From the NCBI GenBank assembly GCA_045837725.1, contig JBEWZL010000282.1, positions 372,001 to 436,000 on the forward strand: a stretch of 64,000 nt of DNA, read 5' to 3'. Positions within the stretch are counted from its first letter, which is position 1. Each line of letters opens with the position of its first letter. Of the stretch, positions 41,380 to 52,712 are shown piece by piece. This DNA comes from Vermamoeba vermiformis (Eukaryota; Tubulinea; Echinamoebida). Made by a program: the position numbers and the translations under genes. Under the pieces are notes generated by a model. It was not told the origin of the DNA. It worked only from the letters and a program-made list of their open reading frames with translations, and did no database searches.

Positions 41380-42689
41380 TTAATCCGAAGTGGATTCAGT
41401 GTTGATCGGATAATGCTCTTGCGTCAAGTGCACGGGTGTCATTGAGCCAAAGAACTCCGTGATGTAAACATTGTTGATGTCTCTGCGGTACAAGTCACTG
41501 CGCCATTCTGCGTGTGAGTGCAACATGTTGGGGTCAAAGCTGCGGAACTACAAGCGAATGGTCAGCATTGAACAGTAGTTATTATAAGTATAACAGTTTC
41601 GTACCAATTGGCCCAGAGTAGCAGTTGAATCGGGTGTGACTTTGTTTTGGAAGAACTCGAGTGTGTAATAAGTGAAGCGGTCAATGACTGCCACTCCGAC
41701 ATCAATGTCAGCGTGGTGCTGGATATTAAGTCATTAGCGCAAGGGAACAATAAGCTAATTAGATGTTACTTACAGAATACGAGTTCTCGCCCTTTCTGCT
41801 CGAGCCAATGGCCAAGATATTCGGCGAATAGAACTGCGTGTACAAAGTGTTGGCTTGACACGTGTCAATCATGAACAAAATTTCGTTGTATCTTTGCTTC
41901 TGGAACATTTGTTCGAAGCAGTCAGCGATGTCCTTGGAAGAGATCTCTTCGTTGTCTTGGAACTTCAAGAACTCGTTGCCTCCGTGCCCAGTCATGTAGA
42001 TCAAAATATTGCTGCCACTGTCCGAGAGCAGTCGCTTGGAGCGAGGTACTGACGGGTCGTGACGGCCTTTAATGACGTTAGCAAGACTGTCGTGATACGC
42101 ATGACTAAGTAGAGGCCATTACCTGTCAACACACGAATGAAGTTCTCAACAGTGACTTCATAGCCGCGATAATCAACCTCAATGTTGTCACCGTACAAAT
42201 TGATTTGTTTGTTTTTGTGCTGGAAGATCTGCGCGGGAAATGGATTGCGAGGATTGCAAGCCATATCGTCTGCAAGCATAAGAATAATATGGGAGTCTGG
42301 AAAGCCCATGCTAAAAGTGCGTTATTTAAATTGTTGGAATTTGATAAGATCTTACCTTTTAATTACTCGGTAAATACTGAGGGCATTTGCGCTGTGACGA
42401 TAATTAAACCAAAATCGTGAAGTAGAAACCTGCATAATAAATTCATAAGCACCTAACGTAGTCAAATATTTTTAATTGTTGAAATATTTCAAAAAATATT
42501 TTTCTGCAATCCTCTATAGTATTTAATGCATACCAATACTGCCCAATTATTTGTGTGGTTTCCTCCTTTTCTGAAAAATGTTTCGACAGTTTTTTCTACA
42601 TCAGAAGTTGTTTCAGCAGCAACACTCAGCACAAGTACTGTCAATATGACTACAATACACGCTATATTTAATATCCGCAGCACTTTCAT
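41380..42689 (-). CDS. PIGK: GPI transamidase catalytic subunit PIG-K/Gpi8
   Basis: Cysteine protease of the ER that cleaves the GPI-attachment signal and transfers the GPI anchor. Exons 42534-42689, 42356-42429, 42123-42310, 41774-42066, 41605-41718 and 41380-41547 give 330 aa. The start [20 protein letters not shown] is a signal peptide; an in-frame upstream Met exists but would bury it. [18 protein letters not shown] and [21 protein letters not shown] are near-invariant in the family. The catalytic dyad is His about 167 (YMTGHGG) and Cys about 209 (DTCQAN). The codons around the Cys contain the window's only coding copy of TGACACGTGTCA. A C-terminal membrane span seems absent. Confidence 0.95.
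41856..41867. repeat. TGACACGTGTCA palindrome, PIG-K coding exon
   Basis: Exact copy within the codons for IDTCQ, covering the catalytic Cys. The only coding copy. Confidence 0.9.
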
Positions 42690-42808
42690 TCTGATTGGTT
42701 GTTTTCTTCTGCGACAAAAAGGCTTTGAAATGACTGAACAAGAAACTTCTTTTTGCAACTTTGATTAATTCTATTTTTCTGTAATATAATACACGTATCA
42801 ATATAATA

Positions 42809-44045
42809 ATGGCTCAAGCTGAACCCAAGCAACTCGAAGAGGAAAAGATGGTTCCTCATCTGAAACTTAAACCGTCTCAGATCTCTCCTTTGGTTTTGGT
42901 TGTCGGTGATCCTGCTCGTGCTAAATTCATCAACACCTTATTAGAGGTAATTAATTACACCCACATCCTTCGTAGTTAAATTTCTGACAACTGAATGCGT
43001 TATTTTCAGGATGGCAAACGCGTTGCCAAAAACAGAGAATATTATACTTATGTTGGCAAGTGGAAGGGCAAGACTGGTACGTATTATAGCGATCATTGAA
43101 ATTATTTCCATTGAAGCCTTGATTTTTCAATAAATAATTCAGTTTTGAGACGGAAGTTGGGATATCTAATTGACTCAAATATATTCATTGCTAATAATAT
43201 CAATTATTATAGTCACTGTTACTAGCCACGGCGTTGGCGGTGGTGGTGCTTCCGTTTGCTTCGAAGAGCTCATCCACGTAAGTTATTTTCCCGCATTGAC
43301 AAGCTGTTGTTGCGTGCGCAGTACCATTTAATTAATACTTGCGATGTATATATAGGCTGGAGCTAAGGTTATCATTCGCGCTGGTACTTGCGGTTCGTTG
43401 AATCCCGACTACCGCGACGGCACTTTCATTGCTGCCTCAGGTACGCACTGATTTTTAACAACTAATGTCTATTAACATTCGACATAATCGCTTAAGCGCA
43501 ATTATAATCGTTTTAGCGTTGACGGATCGGAAACGTTGCTGGATCCACAATTTATTTTGACGTCGGTAATCTTTAATCTTATCGCACTAATTCGTTTTAC
43601 TCTCACCATACCTACTAGTTCCGCAACTAACAGTATTATGACAGGTGCGGTGCGTGAGGACGGAGTGACCAACAACTTGGTCCCCTTGAGTTACCCCGCA
43701 GTGAGTGACTGGCGCGTGACCAAGTCCATCGTGAACAGTCTCGAGCAGCACGGCGTCAAGTTCGGCGAGGGCATTGTCGTCACTGAAGGTCCGTTCTACG
43801 GTGGTGTGCTCGAGGGCAAGAACGAGTTGTGGCAGAAAGCCAAGGTGTTTGCCGTGGAGATGGAGATCAGTGTCTTGTTCGTGATTGCCAGTCTGCGCGG
43901 TATACGAGCAGGTGCAGTGCTGACCGTGGACAACTACATCTTTGAGCGCTTGAAGGGCAGTCAATACACCCCCGAGAAGGTCGCTGAACGTGTCCGCAAG
44001 ATGTGCGAGATCTCTCTCGATGCTTTGGTCGGCGTTGAGTTGTAA
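42809..44045 (+). CDS. UPP: Uridine phosphorylase (NP-I family nucleoside phosphorylase)
   Basis: Phosphorolysis of uridine (possibly other nucleosides) to base and ribose-1-phosphate in salvage. Exons 42809-42946, 43010-43076, 43213-43277, 43356-43440 and 43645-44045 give 251 aa, the length of bacterial-type Udp. Motifs are VVGDPARA (phosphate), SHGVGGGGASVCFEELI, IIRAGTCGSLNPD and VFAVEMEISVLFV with the ribose-binding Met-Glu. The last intron (204 nt) is longer than its neighbours and contains a spurious open frame. Purine nucleoside phosphorylase of the DeoD type is the alternative. The start is 119 bp from the PIG-K start. Confidence 0.86.
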
Positions 44046-44315
44046 ACGCGTCACTAGTGTACAATACACGAGTATTAATATGACACAAAGTACATCATCA
44101 ATAAAGGGTGAATTTGTTGTAACAATGCAATATTACTACAGACTAGTAGCTTATTCTGCCGTCACTTGATTCAATATGCCGATTCAGTATAACTCAGGGC
44201 CAAGTAGTCGCTGAAAAGCGGTGTGGATTTCATTATTAATTTTTAAAAAAAGAGCGCCGAATGGGGGAAAGGCAATTTTTTCGCTTATTTCGATTATTTG
44301 CACCTTCATAGTAAC

Positions 44316-46516
44316 ATGGCTGATCACGGAGAACTGTTGTATCAATTGACTCAGTAAGCATTCTATTTCAGAACTAAACAGCAAGCTTTGTCTGAGTTCA
44401 TGAACAAATCTTGTTTATTCTTATGAAATAAATTAATTATTTAATTCTGAAATAATACTCAACAATAATATTATATAATAGTATAGTATAATGTATTAAT
44501 AGCTATTAATCATGGTTCTAAATTAAATTTTTAGATTGGGTTTCGTTGACTACAGAGCTCGCGAAGCACTTGAAAAGACTGAACACCGCGGTATTCGCGA
44601 TGCTGCAGAATACTTGATTAACTTTGGTACGTCTGAACAATTGAATTAATTTTATCTGGATCAGTTGCATTAAACACGTGACAGTTGCTTGATATTACTT
44701 TACTTGAGCACTTGATTACATTATTAGCAAATAGTACAACTCGTTAACAAACATTTATTCGTTTGGCTGTCAATGAATTCTTGCTAACAATTCTGCAGCT
44801 GTGGAACCGCTTGCTGACTTTGCTGAGGGCCAAGTTGATTGGGAGAAGCTCTCAGGGGCATGGAGTGATGTGTCTTCCAACGAGGCATTGCTCGGTAAGT
44901 GTTCTTTGCGTCGCATAGGGAGTGTTAGGTCTTGGATCTAACAGATCTACGTTTTCTTTTCAGAGCAATTGAAAGGCAGCACTATCAATGACAAGAGCGT
45001 GTTGAAGACTCTTATTCTCGTATGTCGCATGAAGATGTTGTTCATACAATAATTACGATACTTACAACGGTTCTAGGACCGTGTATTGACTGCTCACGGT
45101 GGTGCAGAACAAGTCAAGCCACAAGAAATTGACGAGAAGCGACAACAAGCCGAGCAAGAGGAAGAGGAAAAAAAGGCGCGCCTTGCTAAAAAGGAAGCTG
45201 AATTGCGCGAGTGGCTCAAGTCACGTCTTGAAGAAGACAAAAAGAAGCAAGAAGAAGCCGAGCAATTAAAGCGCGAAGAAGAGCGTGCCGAAGCTGAACG
45301 CAAGAAACGCGAAGAAGAAGAGCGCGCAGAGGCTGAACGCAAGAAACAAGAGGAAGAGGAAAGACAACGTCAAGAAGAAGAGCGTAAAAAACGCGAGGAA
45401 GAAGAGCGTGCTGAAGCTGAGCGTAAGAGACAAGAAGAAGAACGTCAGCGCCAAGAGGAGGAGCAGCGCAAACAAGAAGAGGAGCGCAAGAAGCGCGAAG
45501 AAGAAGAGCGCCAAGAAGCTGAGCGTAAACGACAAGAGGAGGAAGAAAGACAACGTCAAGAGGAGGAGCGCAAGAAGCGCGAAGAGGAAGAACGTGCTGA
45601 AGCTGAACGTAAGAGACAAGAAGAAGAGCGTCAACGTCAAGAGGAAGATGATCGCAAGAGACGTGAAGAAGAAGAACGTGCTGAAGCTGAGCGCAAGAAA
45701 CGCGAAGAAGAAGAGCGCGCAGAGGCTGAACGCAAGAGACAAGAGGAAGAGGAAAGACAACGTCAAGAAGAAGAGCGTAAAAAGCGTGAAGAAGAAGAGC
45801 GTGCTGAAGCTGAGCGTAAGAGACAAGAAGAAGAAAGACAGCGCAAAGAAGAAGAGGAGCGTGCTGAAGCTGAACGCAAGAAGCGCGAAGAAGAAGAGCG
45901 TCAAGAAGCTGAGCGCAAGAGACAAGAGGAAGAGCAACAGGCCAAGGCGGCTGAACAGAAACAAGACGAGGAACAACGTCGCAAAGATGAAGAAGCCCGT
46001 CGCAAGCGCATTGAAGAAGACGAGAAGTTGTTGGGCGTGACGAGCACTAAGGACGAGAAACAAGTCAAGTACGAGTATACTGCCGCCGAACACAAGCGCA
46101 AGCAACAAGGCACTTTCTTTGACGCAGAAGACTCACATCACGACAAGCGACCTCGCCTTGATCCCTCTGCCAAGGACAACAAGAGTACTGAGACAAGCAA
46201 GGTTGATAACGTCAAGACCGAGGCACCCAAGACTGAGGCACCCAAAACTGAGGCTCCCAAGACTGAGGCACCCAAGACTGAAGCACCCAAAACTGAGGCT
46301 CCCAAAGCCGCTGAGCCTGCCAAGGTTGATAAACCTGCTGTTGCTGAGCCTGTGAAAGTAAGCCCCAAAGAGAGCAAGGGCACTGTTGGCCACACACCAA
46401 CCCCGACACCCACTCCTAAGCCCGACTCGTCATCGCAAACTAATGTCTTGGTAATTGGTGGTGTAATCGCTGCTGTTGCCGCTATTGCTGTCGTAGTTTT
46501 GCGTTTGAGAAAATAA
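44316..46516 (+). CDS. Tail-anchored UBA-domain protein with a very long charged coiled coil
   Basis: Exons 44316-44353, 44535-44626, 44799-44894, 44964-45019 and 45077-46516 give 573 aa. Residues 3-43 look like a ubiquitin-associated domain (LGFVDYRAREALEKTEHRGI, then AAEYLI). Next comes a linker with DWEKLSGAW, then about 310 residues of Glu/Arg/Lys-rich single alpha helix or coiled coil built of EERKKREEEERAEAERKRQ units. Six KTEAP repeats follow. The last 24 residues are a hydrophobic span (VLVIGGVIAAVAAIAVVVLRLRK) with a basic end, a tail anchor. I know no named family with this order. A role tethering ubiquitin or a membrane to cytoskeleton is speculation. Confidence 0.8.
45250..45950 (+). 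repeat. Imperfect repeats encoding the Glu/Arg/Lys coiled coil
   Basis: Blocks of about 48-99 bp (gaagaagagcgtgctgaagc type) recur with few changes, so the helix has grown by internal duplication. Assembly collapse or length polymorphism is possible. Confidence 0.8.
46214..46303 (+). repeat. Six 15-bp repeats encoding KTEAP
   Basis: Near-identical tandem units in the linker before the tail anchor. Confidence 0.9.
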
Positions 46517-46591
46517 ATTGTTTTTGCGTAGAAACAGCGGAGTAGTGTCAACATAACTAATTGGCAATGTGAATAGTACAACATTTTACAT

Positions 46592-49500
46592 TTAAGGTTG
46601 AGAGAAGCACTCTTTGACCAATAATACAATACGGCCTACCGCGTGAATGATGACAGGCAACTGTTCTGCGTTGTCTTGAGTAGCGCAGCAACAAGTTTTG
46701 AATCTTAATCGCACAAACAACACTAACATCGCGTTCAGAGCAGCTAATTTGCTCTCCATGGCAGCAGGCTCCAAGTTGGATGTTTCTAACTTCTTCTTCA
46801 CTTCCGGCAACACTTCGCGCATGGTGCCTTCAATCAACGAGACGCAGGCCTCGAGCGCGTTGTTCTGTTTAGGTCGCGTTTGTTCATCGAGCCACAGCAA
46901 GGCCTCGCTACCAAGTCGTGTCAACGCACTGCGCAGGTTAGGACTAGTGGCAATGGAGGCAAGGGCGTCATTGGCGGTCAATGTGCGAAGTGACTGTGAG
47001 ACTTGGTCCAGCGAATCTTCAGTCGTAGATTTGAGCAAGTTTTGCAACTTTTTGAACAAATCAACGAGTGTTCTCGCGGCATTTGTCACTTGCGCGTTGG
47101 TGTCAGCTTCAATCTTGTCGTCAGCCACGTTCTGTGCGAGTCCTTCTAAGAGCAGCACAGTGGCCAAGACATTCTGACACATGCCAACTTGTTCTTCGTG
47201 TGCTTTGTCACTTCGCAACAAAGACGATTTCAGCTTGACGAGACGCAGCAGTTTAGCGATGGTCTTGTCGAGTTGTGCCTTCAAGTTGGCCAAATCTTCG
47301 AGGGTCTTGCTGAATGTTGCACGCAAGATTGATGCAGCAGCTGCAGCGGCGGCTTGGATTGACGAGTCAATTTGTTCATCGAGCTTGATCAAGAGAGAGC
47401 TCTCCAAGGCCGTCTCAAAGTCATTCAGTGAGATGGACAGTGCGGCAATAGAGGCCACTAACTTGGCCTTGTTGTCGATGTTCTGCGAGTCTAGCTTGAG
47501 GTCCTTGATGGCACTCACAACGTTCTTGAGATCACTTTGCACTGTTTTAACTGATTTGATCAGCGGCTCTTTGCTGGCATCAGCTGCGTTCTGAATGACA
47601 CCCTTCACTTGTCCAAATAATGTTGTGCAGCCCTTAGCCACGTCCTTAAGTGCATCTACAACACGTGTTATCGGCAATGCCTTTAGTACGATGTATCTTA
47701 CCTTCGAGTAAAGAGAGTTCAAATGTGCCAAATTGTGGTGCCATGCTCGCCGAGGCCAACTTGGTGACAGAGCTGGAAATCTCAGCGAGATTTGCTTCAT
47801 CAACTAACGGGGCCACGCTTTCTGTAGTGATGTTCTTCAACCACGCGAGGACAATTGACAAGTCCAGGGACTTGCGCGAGTTGAGTGCGACGACTTCAGC
47901 CTCAATCTCATCGAGGTTGACGGAGGTGCGGCGGTGACTTGAGGTTGACGTGTTGGGCAGTGTCGGCACCACGAGTCGAGTGAGAGAAGTGGGCTGTTCT
48001 TGACTCGACACCGAGCTCTCGTCAGACTTCTCGTCTGAAGCTGAGATTGAATTGACACTTGTCGGAGGCGAGGCTGTGGTCTGACTGGCCGCACTCGTTG
48101 ATTGTGCAAAGAGATTGGTGCGTGGAGGTGGAGTGGACTTATGGCGTGGGGGCACTGGAGGACCATTCGTGAGTAAGTTGCCAGAGTCAGAGAGCGTTGG
48201 TTTGGGCGAGACAGGCATCTCATTGGACTTGGGATCAGCCCCGCTCTCGGAGTGTGGCGTGGTCGAGCCGCTGTCAGGTGTCTCGTCGTCTTCGGGCACT
48301 GCACCAGTAGGACTCAACGGACTGCGCGGAGACGCATCTTTCAGCGTGCGCGTCTTAACCACACGCAGTGACGCTTGTCTCTTCATTTGCGAGCGCGCAG
48401 ACAGGGGTGACGAGCTGTTGGGTGACGAGGGCGGGGACTCAGCGCTCTCTTTGATGCCGTTCAGGGACAGCGGTGTCGAGCCAATCGAGTTAGTTCTGTT
48501 GCGCTCTTCGAGGAACAAATCAGCCGCTGTAGGACGTGACTTGCTCGGTGCCTCTGAAATGGTCATATTGCGCTTCAATTCTTTGCGGTTGTGCTTCGCT
48601 ACTTTAATGCCCTCAGCATCGGAAGAACGGCTCAAATTGGCGTCAGGCGTGGTGGGCGCTGAACGAGTGCCACGGGCTGAGGCAGGAGCGACGCGCTGTT
48701 CTGCTGCTTCACGTGCTTTAATGGCCTCGACATCGATGCTCAACTCGGCTACTGTCTCTTCTGGCAGTGCTGTCGCGAAGATTTTGTCGTAGTTTTCAAT
48801 GATCATTGTGATCACGCTGTTGGCGACCTCCATCTCTTGCACCATAGTAACTAGTGAGAGTCGTTAGTACTAGCTAGTAGTGCCTTAAACACGTCAATAT
48901 GACTTACTAGGATTCATGTCCGTGCCGTACAATAAGTTGGGACCCAAGACAGTTGAAATGTTGTACGCAGTCATCTTGTTCACTTCTCTCTTTTCATCGA
49001 TCTTCACGCACAACTTGATCACGCGTTGGAATGTCAAGTAATGACACTCGGGCAATTCGGACAATAATTTCTTGAACTCGGCAATGCGTTCATCATTGTC
49101 TTGGAGTTCTGAGGCACGAGATTAATAACACGTAATTACAGAACTAGTGAATGTTACGCACTTCCAGCCTTGATGAATGCATTGTACTTGGCAGTGGTTA
49201 ACAATGGGTCGGGCAATTGACGCAAGAACAACTTGAGCACACCTCCCACTACGTGCGGACTTTCAGCGCGTGAATAATCAGCGTCGCCATCTGTAGTGTT
49301 TGCATTAGTCAGAGCCCGACAGTTACTATGTATATTAACGACTCACATCGATCGATCTCGTTCTTCAAGGCCTCAACGTCGTCTTTAATCGCTGACACTC
49401 GCAGCAGACCTTGTGTTTCAGTGGCCGTGTCTTCGAGGAACTGACACGACTTGGCTACAATTCGAGGAATTTTGCGGCCTTCGCGCTGTGCTAAGTCCAC

Positions 49501-51197
49501 TAACGAGCATTTGAACACCTTAGACTCGAATTGACGGCTGGCGACTGACGTTGGCTGGATCTTGTTTGACATCTGTCATTCAAAGTGTCAGTTGAGAATA
49601 TTAGCTAAATAAGGCTATAATTAAGCCATGTGTCCGCACTTACCAAAGTATTAATGCTCTTTTTGTATTTTTCAATGTTTGGCGACATTGATTCTAAAAA
49701 TGAAATGCCGTCCTTGAAGAATTGCATGTGTGCATCGAAATATTGTAACAACTAGAAAAATAGTATTAATACTCGTTACTAATGGCATATTAATAATATT
49801 AACGCATTACCTTGAGCGTAAAAATCAAGTCAGTGTTGCGCGCGTTTTGACGCAATACATCGAGACATTCTTTTTCAGCGGCATCAAAGGCTGCTTTGGC
49901 ATTTTTCTCTTCTTGTTCGGCCTATGAATAACAACATAAGGTTTAATAATTAATTGCGTTAAATAAGATTGAAGGCCATAAACTGCATTGTATTCATTAA
50001 ATTTCTCCGCTTCTCAATTTAATCGTTTGCTTAATATGGAAATAAATGTACTAATAAACTATTTTTCAATTATAATTTAAACAACGCTAAAATACTGAAT
50101 AGGAATTATTGACGATTTTCATACCTCTTGGATCTTCGTTATGTTAGGGTTCTTTTTCGTCTTAGCTGCCTTAGTCTTCGAAATTGCAGAATCATAGTTC
50201 AATTGCACCTTTTCGAATCGTTTTTTCGCGTTCTATAAATATAACAAATCGGATCAATTAAACAATTTGACAGTGACGTCAGTACGCGTTCGATGGCTTA
50301 CCTGTGCTTCAGCGATATCATTTTGAATGAAGGTGTCCATAACTTCGACTATATTCTCCTTGAGACTACGCAGCTACATTACAACGCAATTATTAAATTT
50401 GAAGGCAGATCGAAAAATCTCGATTAAATAGCTTACTGTAGCCTCTCGAATTTTTTCCATTTGAGTTTGAAATTTACCAGCATCCTCTAAGCACTTAGCT
50501 GTTGATAATAAGTCATTAGCGAATCATTTTGAATGGATCGATTGAATGTTCCATTTTTGGAACTTGCAAATCAATTCTAATTAAATTAGATACGCGTTGA
50601 TATGCCATTATAATCAGGAAATATAAGGCTAAAATTAAATTAATTCTCAAACTGATGCTTTTGCTTACCAAACGGATGGAATGGTTCAACATATTTTAAT
50701 AGCGATTGTGAATAGGTCTGGAAGGTAGTTGACAGTACTTTGCCTTGTTCAATCAATCCTAGTGAATATAATCGCGTTAGATTTACTGCATGCGAATCCA
50801 GTTCGGAAATCTGGAGTTGACTGTGACGTCTTTTTTCTATTTAAATCTAATCGCATATTTACAGCATATCAATTACATAGATTATAAATATGACAATACG
50901 GACGCATATTTAGATTATTTTACCTTCTTGCAGTTTAATATTTTTCTTCAGACCCGACACAACTTCCTTCATATTAGTTCTATTCTCCTCAGTGAGCTAT
51001 ATTTAAAATCAACATAAATACACGTGTAATAGATAATTAATAATAAGGAGATTTTGAGGGATTACCGTCGTGAAGTGGCCCATTAACTTGCCATCTTCAA
51101 TATTTTGGAGTTGTGGCTTGACAAGCTCTTGAGCCTGTTGATTAATATACACGGATATGCGCGTTAATTTCTTCTTTAATGATGGTTTGTCAGCCAT
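46592..51197 (-). CDS. BAR-RhoGAP protein with Ser/Pro-rich and helical C-terminal regions
   Basis: Thirteen exons (51066-51197, 50924-50996, 50669-50758, 50437-50498, 50302-50373, 50125-50232, 49811-49921, 49644-49751, 49347-49572, 49162-49290, 48908-49108, 47702-48850, 46592-47655) join in phase to 1174 aa. An N-terminal BAR domain (1-252) ends with LLQYFDAHMQFFKDG. A RhoGAP domain follows (about 255-450) with arginine finger TQGLLRVSA, NKMTAYNISTVLGPNLL and the helix VANSVITMIIENY. A Ser/Pro/Thr-rich region comes next, then about 350 residues of predicted helices that I do not recognise. BAR-RhoGAP order equals RICH1/ARHGAP17/44. It should bind curved membrane and inactivate Rac/Cdc42. Confidence 0.88.
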
Positions 51198-51674
51198 TTA
51201 TTCAGCTTCAATTCAGATTTGATACTTTTCTGATTTGATTCTTTAGCTCCACAATGCTGAAATTATGACAGATCAAACGGCCACGAGACACAGTAATGCC
51301 AATAGTGTTACTCGGGCTGGCCTAGGGTGATAAATAAAATTAATTATCTCGTCGGTTGCCCTGTGTTTTGTGAGCACCAAAAATACAATTACTCGGTAAT
51401 CTCTTTAATTAAAATCGCTTGGATGAGACTACGTATCATGGACGAGATCATTCACGCAAGTATTATACAATCGGAGAATAGCCGGTCTGGGTAGTTTGAG
51501 GATAATGGTTCACATCCAGTCCGGTCCATTCCTTGAATTCCTCAATTAGACTCAATGTAACGACCACGGTTATTCTTTACGCTGCTTACTAGTACTTAAT
51601 CCCGACTCAAGAAAACTAAGGCTCTATTTAGATTTCAATTGATATTTTTATTTATCATTAAATGCGATTCTATT
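51198..51674. other. 477-bp region between BAR-RhoGAP start and XPRT/HPRT stop
   Basis: Holds the BAR-RhoGAP promoter and the neighbour's 3' end, both minus strand. A GC-rich inverted repeat at 51482-51524 stands out. No protein gene or tRNA seen. Confidence 0.4.
51482..51524. other. Inverted repeat able to form a 4+4-bp stem with one mismatch
   Basis: CCGGTCTGG at 51482 pairs with CCAGTCCGG at 51516, with a single T-T mismatch and a 25-nt loop. It lies in an otherwise AT-rich spacer. It could be part of a small structured RNA or a 3'-end signal. Confidence 0.35.
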
Positions 51675-52553
51675 TTAATTAGAGCTACTCCTCTGCTTCA
51701 TAGCAATGCTCTCATGTTGTTCAATATCGAGCGCATCCCACGGATACACAACCTAAAGTACACATCCGTCAGATCTTCCTTTCCAATGCCCTAGCTCGCG
51801 TGTAAATTATCCTGTACATACCCATGCGTCTTCAATGTCTTGCGCAGCGAAGTAGTGCACTTTGGGCGACAAAACTCCGCGCTTTTGTTTCTTTTTGTTG
51901 TGGATCACAAGTACACCAATATTTTCCATTGCTACATCATGCTTTTGAAGCTCTTCGACGCAATATCTAGCATTGATATCAATAATAGCTCATGTATGAT
52001 ATTATGATCAATTAATTTTACGTACTGCAAAGTAAGGCGAGTGTCATCTACTTCGTCAACAATTAAAACTCGTTTGCCCTTGACCAATTCAACATTTTTA
52101 TCGTCCAGCCATTGTATTTTTTCAGGTTCCTAATGCAAAACAGATTTTTAGTTGTTTGAGAATTGGATCGTGTGGATCTGGCTTGACTTACTTTCGCAGT
52201 GTTTGTTGTGTCGTCATATAACTTGATACCGACTGCCAAAATAGGGATCTTAATAAAAGTGCGCAATATTCTAGCAGGAATAAAGCCTCCGCCACCAATA
52301 GCAACCTAGAACAAATGCGATCAGTTTGGATCGACGCGAAAAAATTCATTAAAATTCGGCGATAGGTCTGAAACTCATCAAAAATGACTAGATATTATAT
52401 GCAATATTTATAACACTTGATCATAGCTATTTAAAGACGTTTAAGTCAGATCCGTACCATGAAGTCGGGATTGAACTCTTTGACCTTGTCTGCAGTGCTT
52501 GATACAAGCTTGTGAATGTCGTTGTATAGAATGTACTTCTTATTGTCGGCCAT
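51675..52553 (-). CDS. Xanthine/hypoxanthine phosphoribosyltransferase (Hpt1/Xpt1 type)
   Basis: Transfers phosphoribosyl from PRPP to hypoxanthine, guanine or xanthine in purine salvage. Exons 52458-52553, 52192-52305, 52026-52129, 51822-51966 and 51675-51752 give 178 aa. It follows yeast Hpt1 and Xpt1: VAIGGGGFIPARILRTFIKI, then the PRPP loop VLIVDEVDDTRLTL, then DAWVVYPWDALDIEQHE near the end. The type is common in fungi and amoebae and distinct from human HPRT1. Substrate choice among the three bases cannot be told from sequence alone. Confidence 0.9.
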
Positions 52554-52712
52554 TGCGTTGTGGTTGCTAACTCTTTGCAAATTTGAAAATCAAAAAACAT
52601 TTTGACTAATGAAGACCGATCATGAAATCTTCAACTGGCTAGCACAACCTACATGAATTCGCTAAAAATTAAAATTTATTTGACCCTCGAACAGAGTAAA
52701 TAAGCCAGGTTC

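Noticed and set aside
45266-46108. 280-codon minus-strand Phe/Leu-rich frame
   Set aside because: Reverse complement of the GAA/GAG/AAG/CGC coiled-coil repeats. Not a membrane protein.
45077-46516. Prokaryotic TolA or IgA-protease-like origin of the Glu/Arg/Lys helix
   Set aside because: Composition alone suggests it. The gene has introns, a UBA domain and host codon use.
51430-51560. Possible tRNA or snRNA around GGTTCACATCC
   Set aside because: The B-box-like word lacks the GGTTCGA core, no A-box is at the right distance, and no acceptor stem can be formed.
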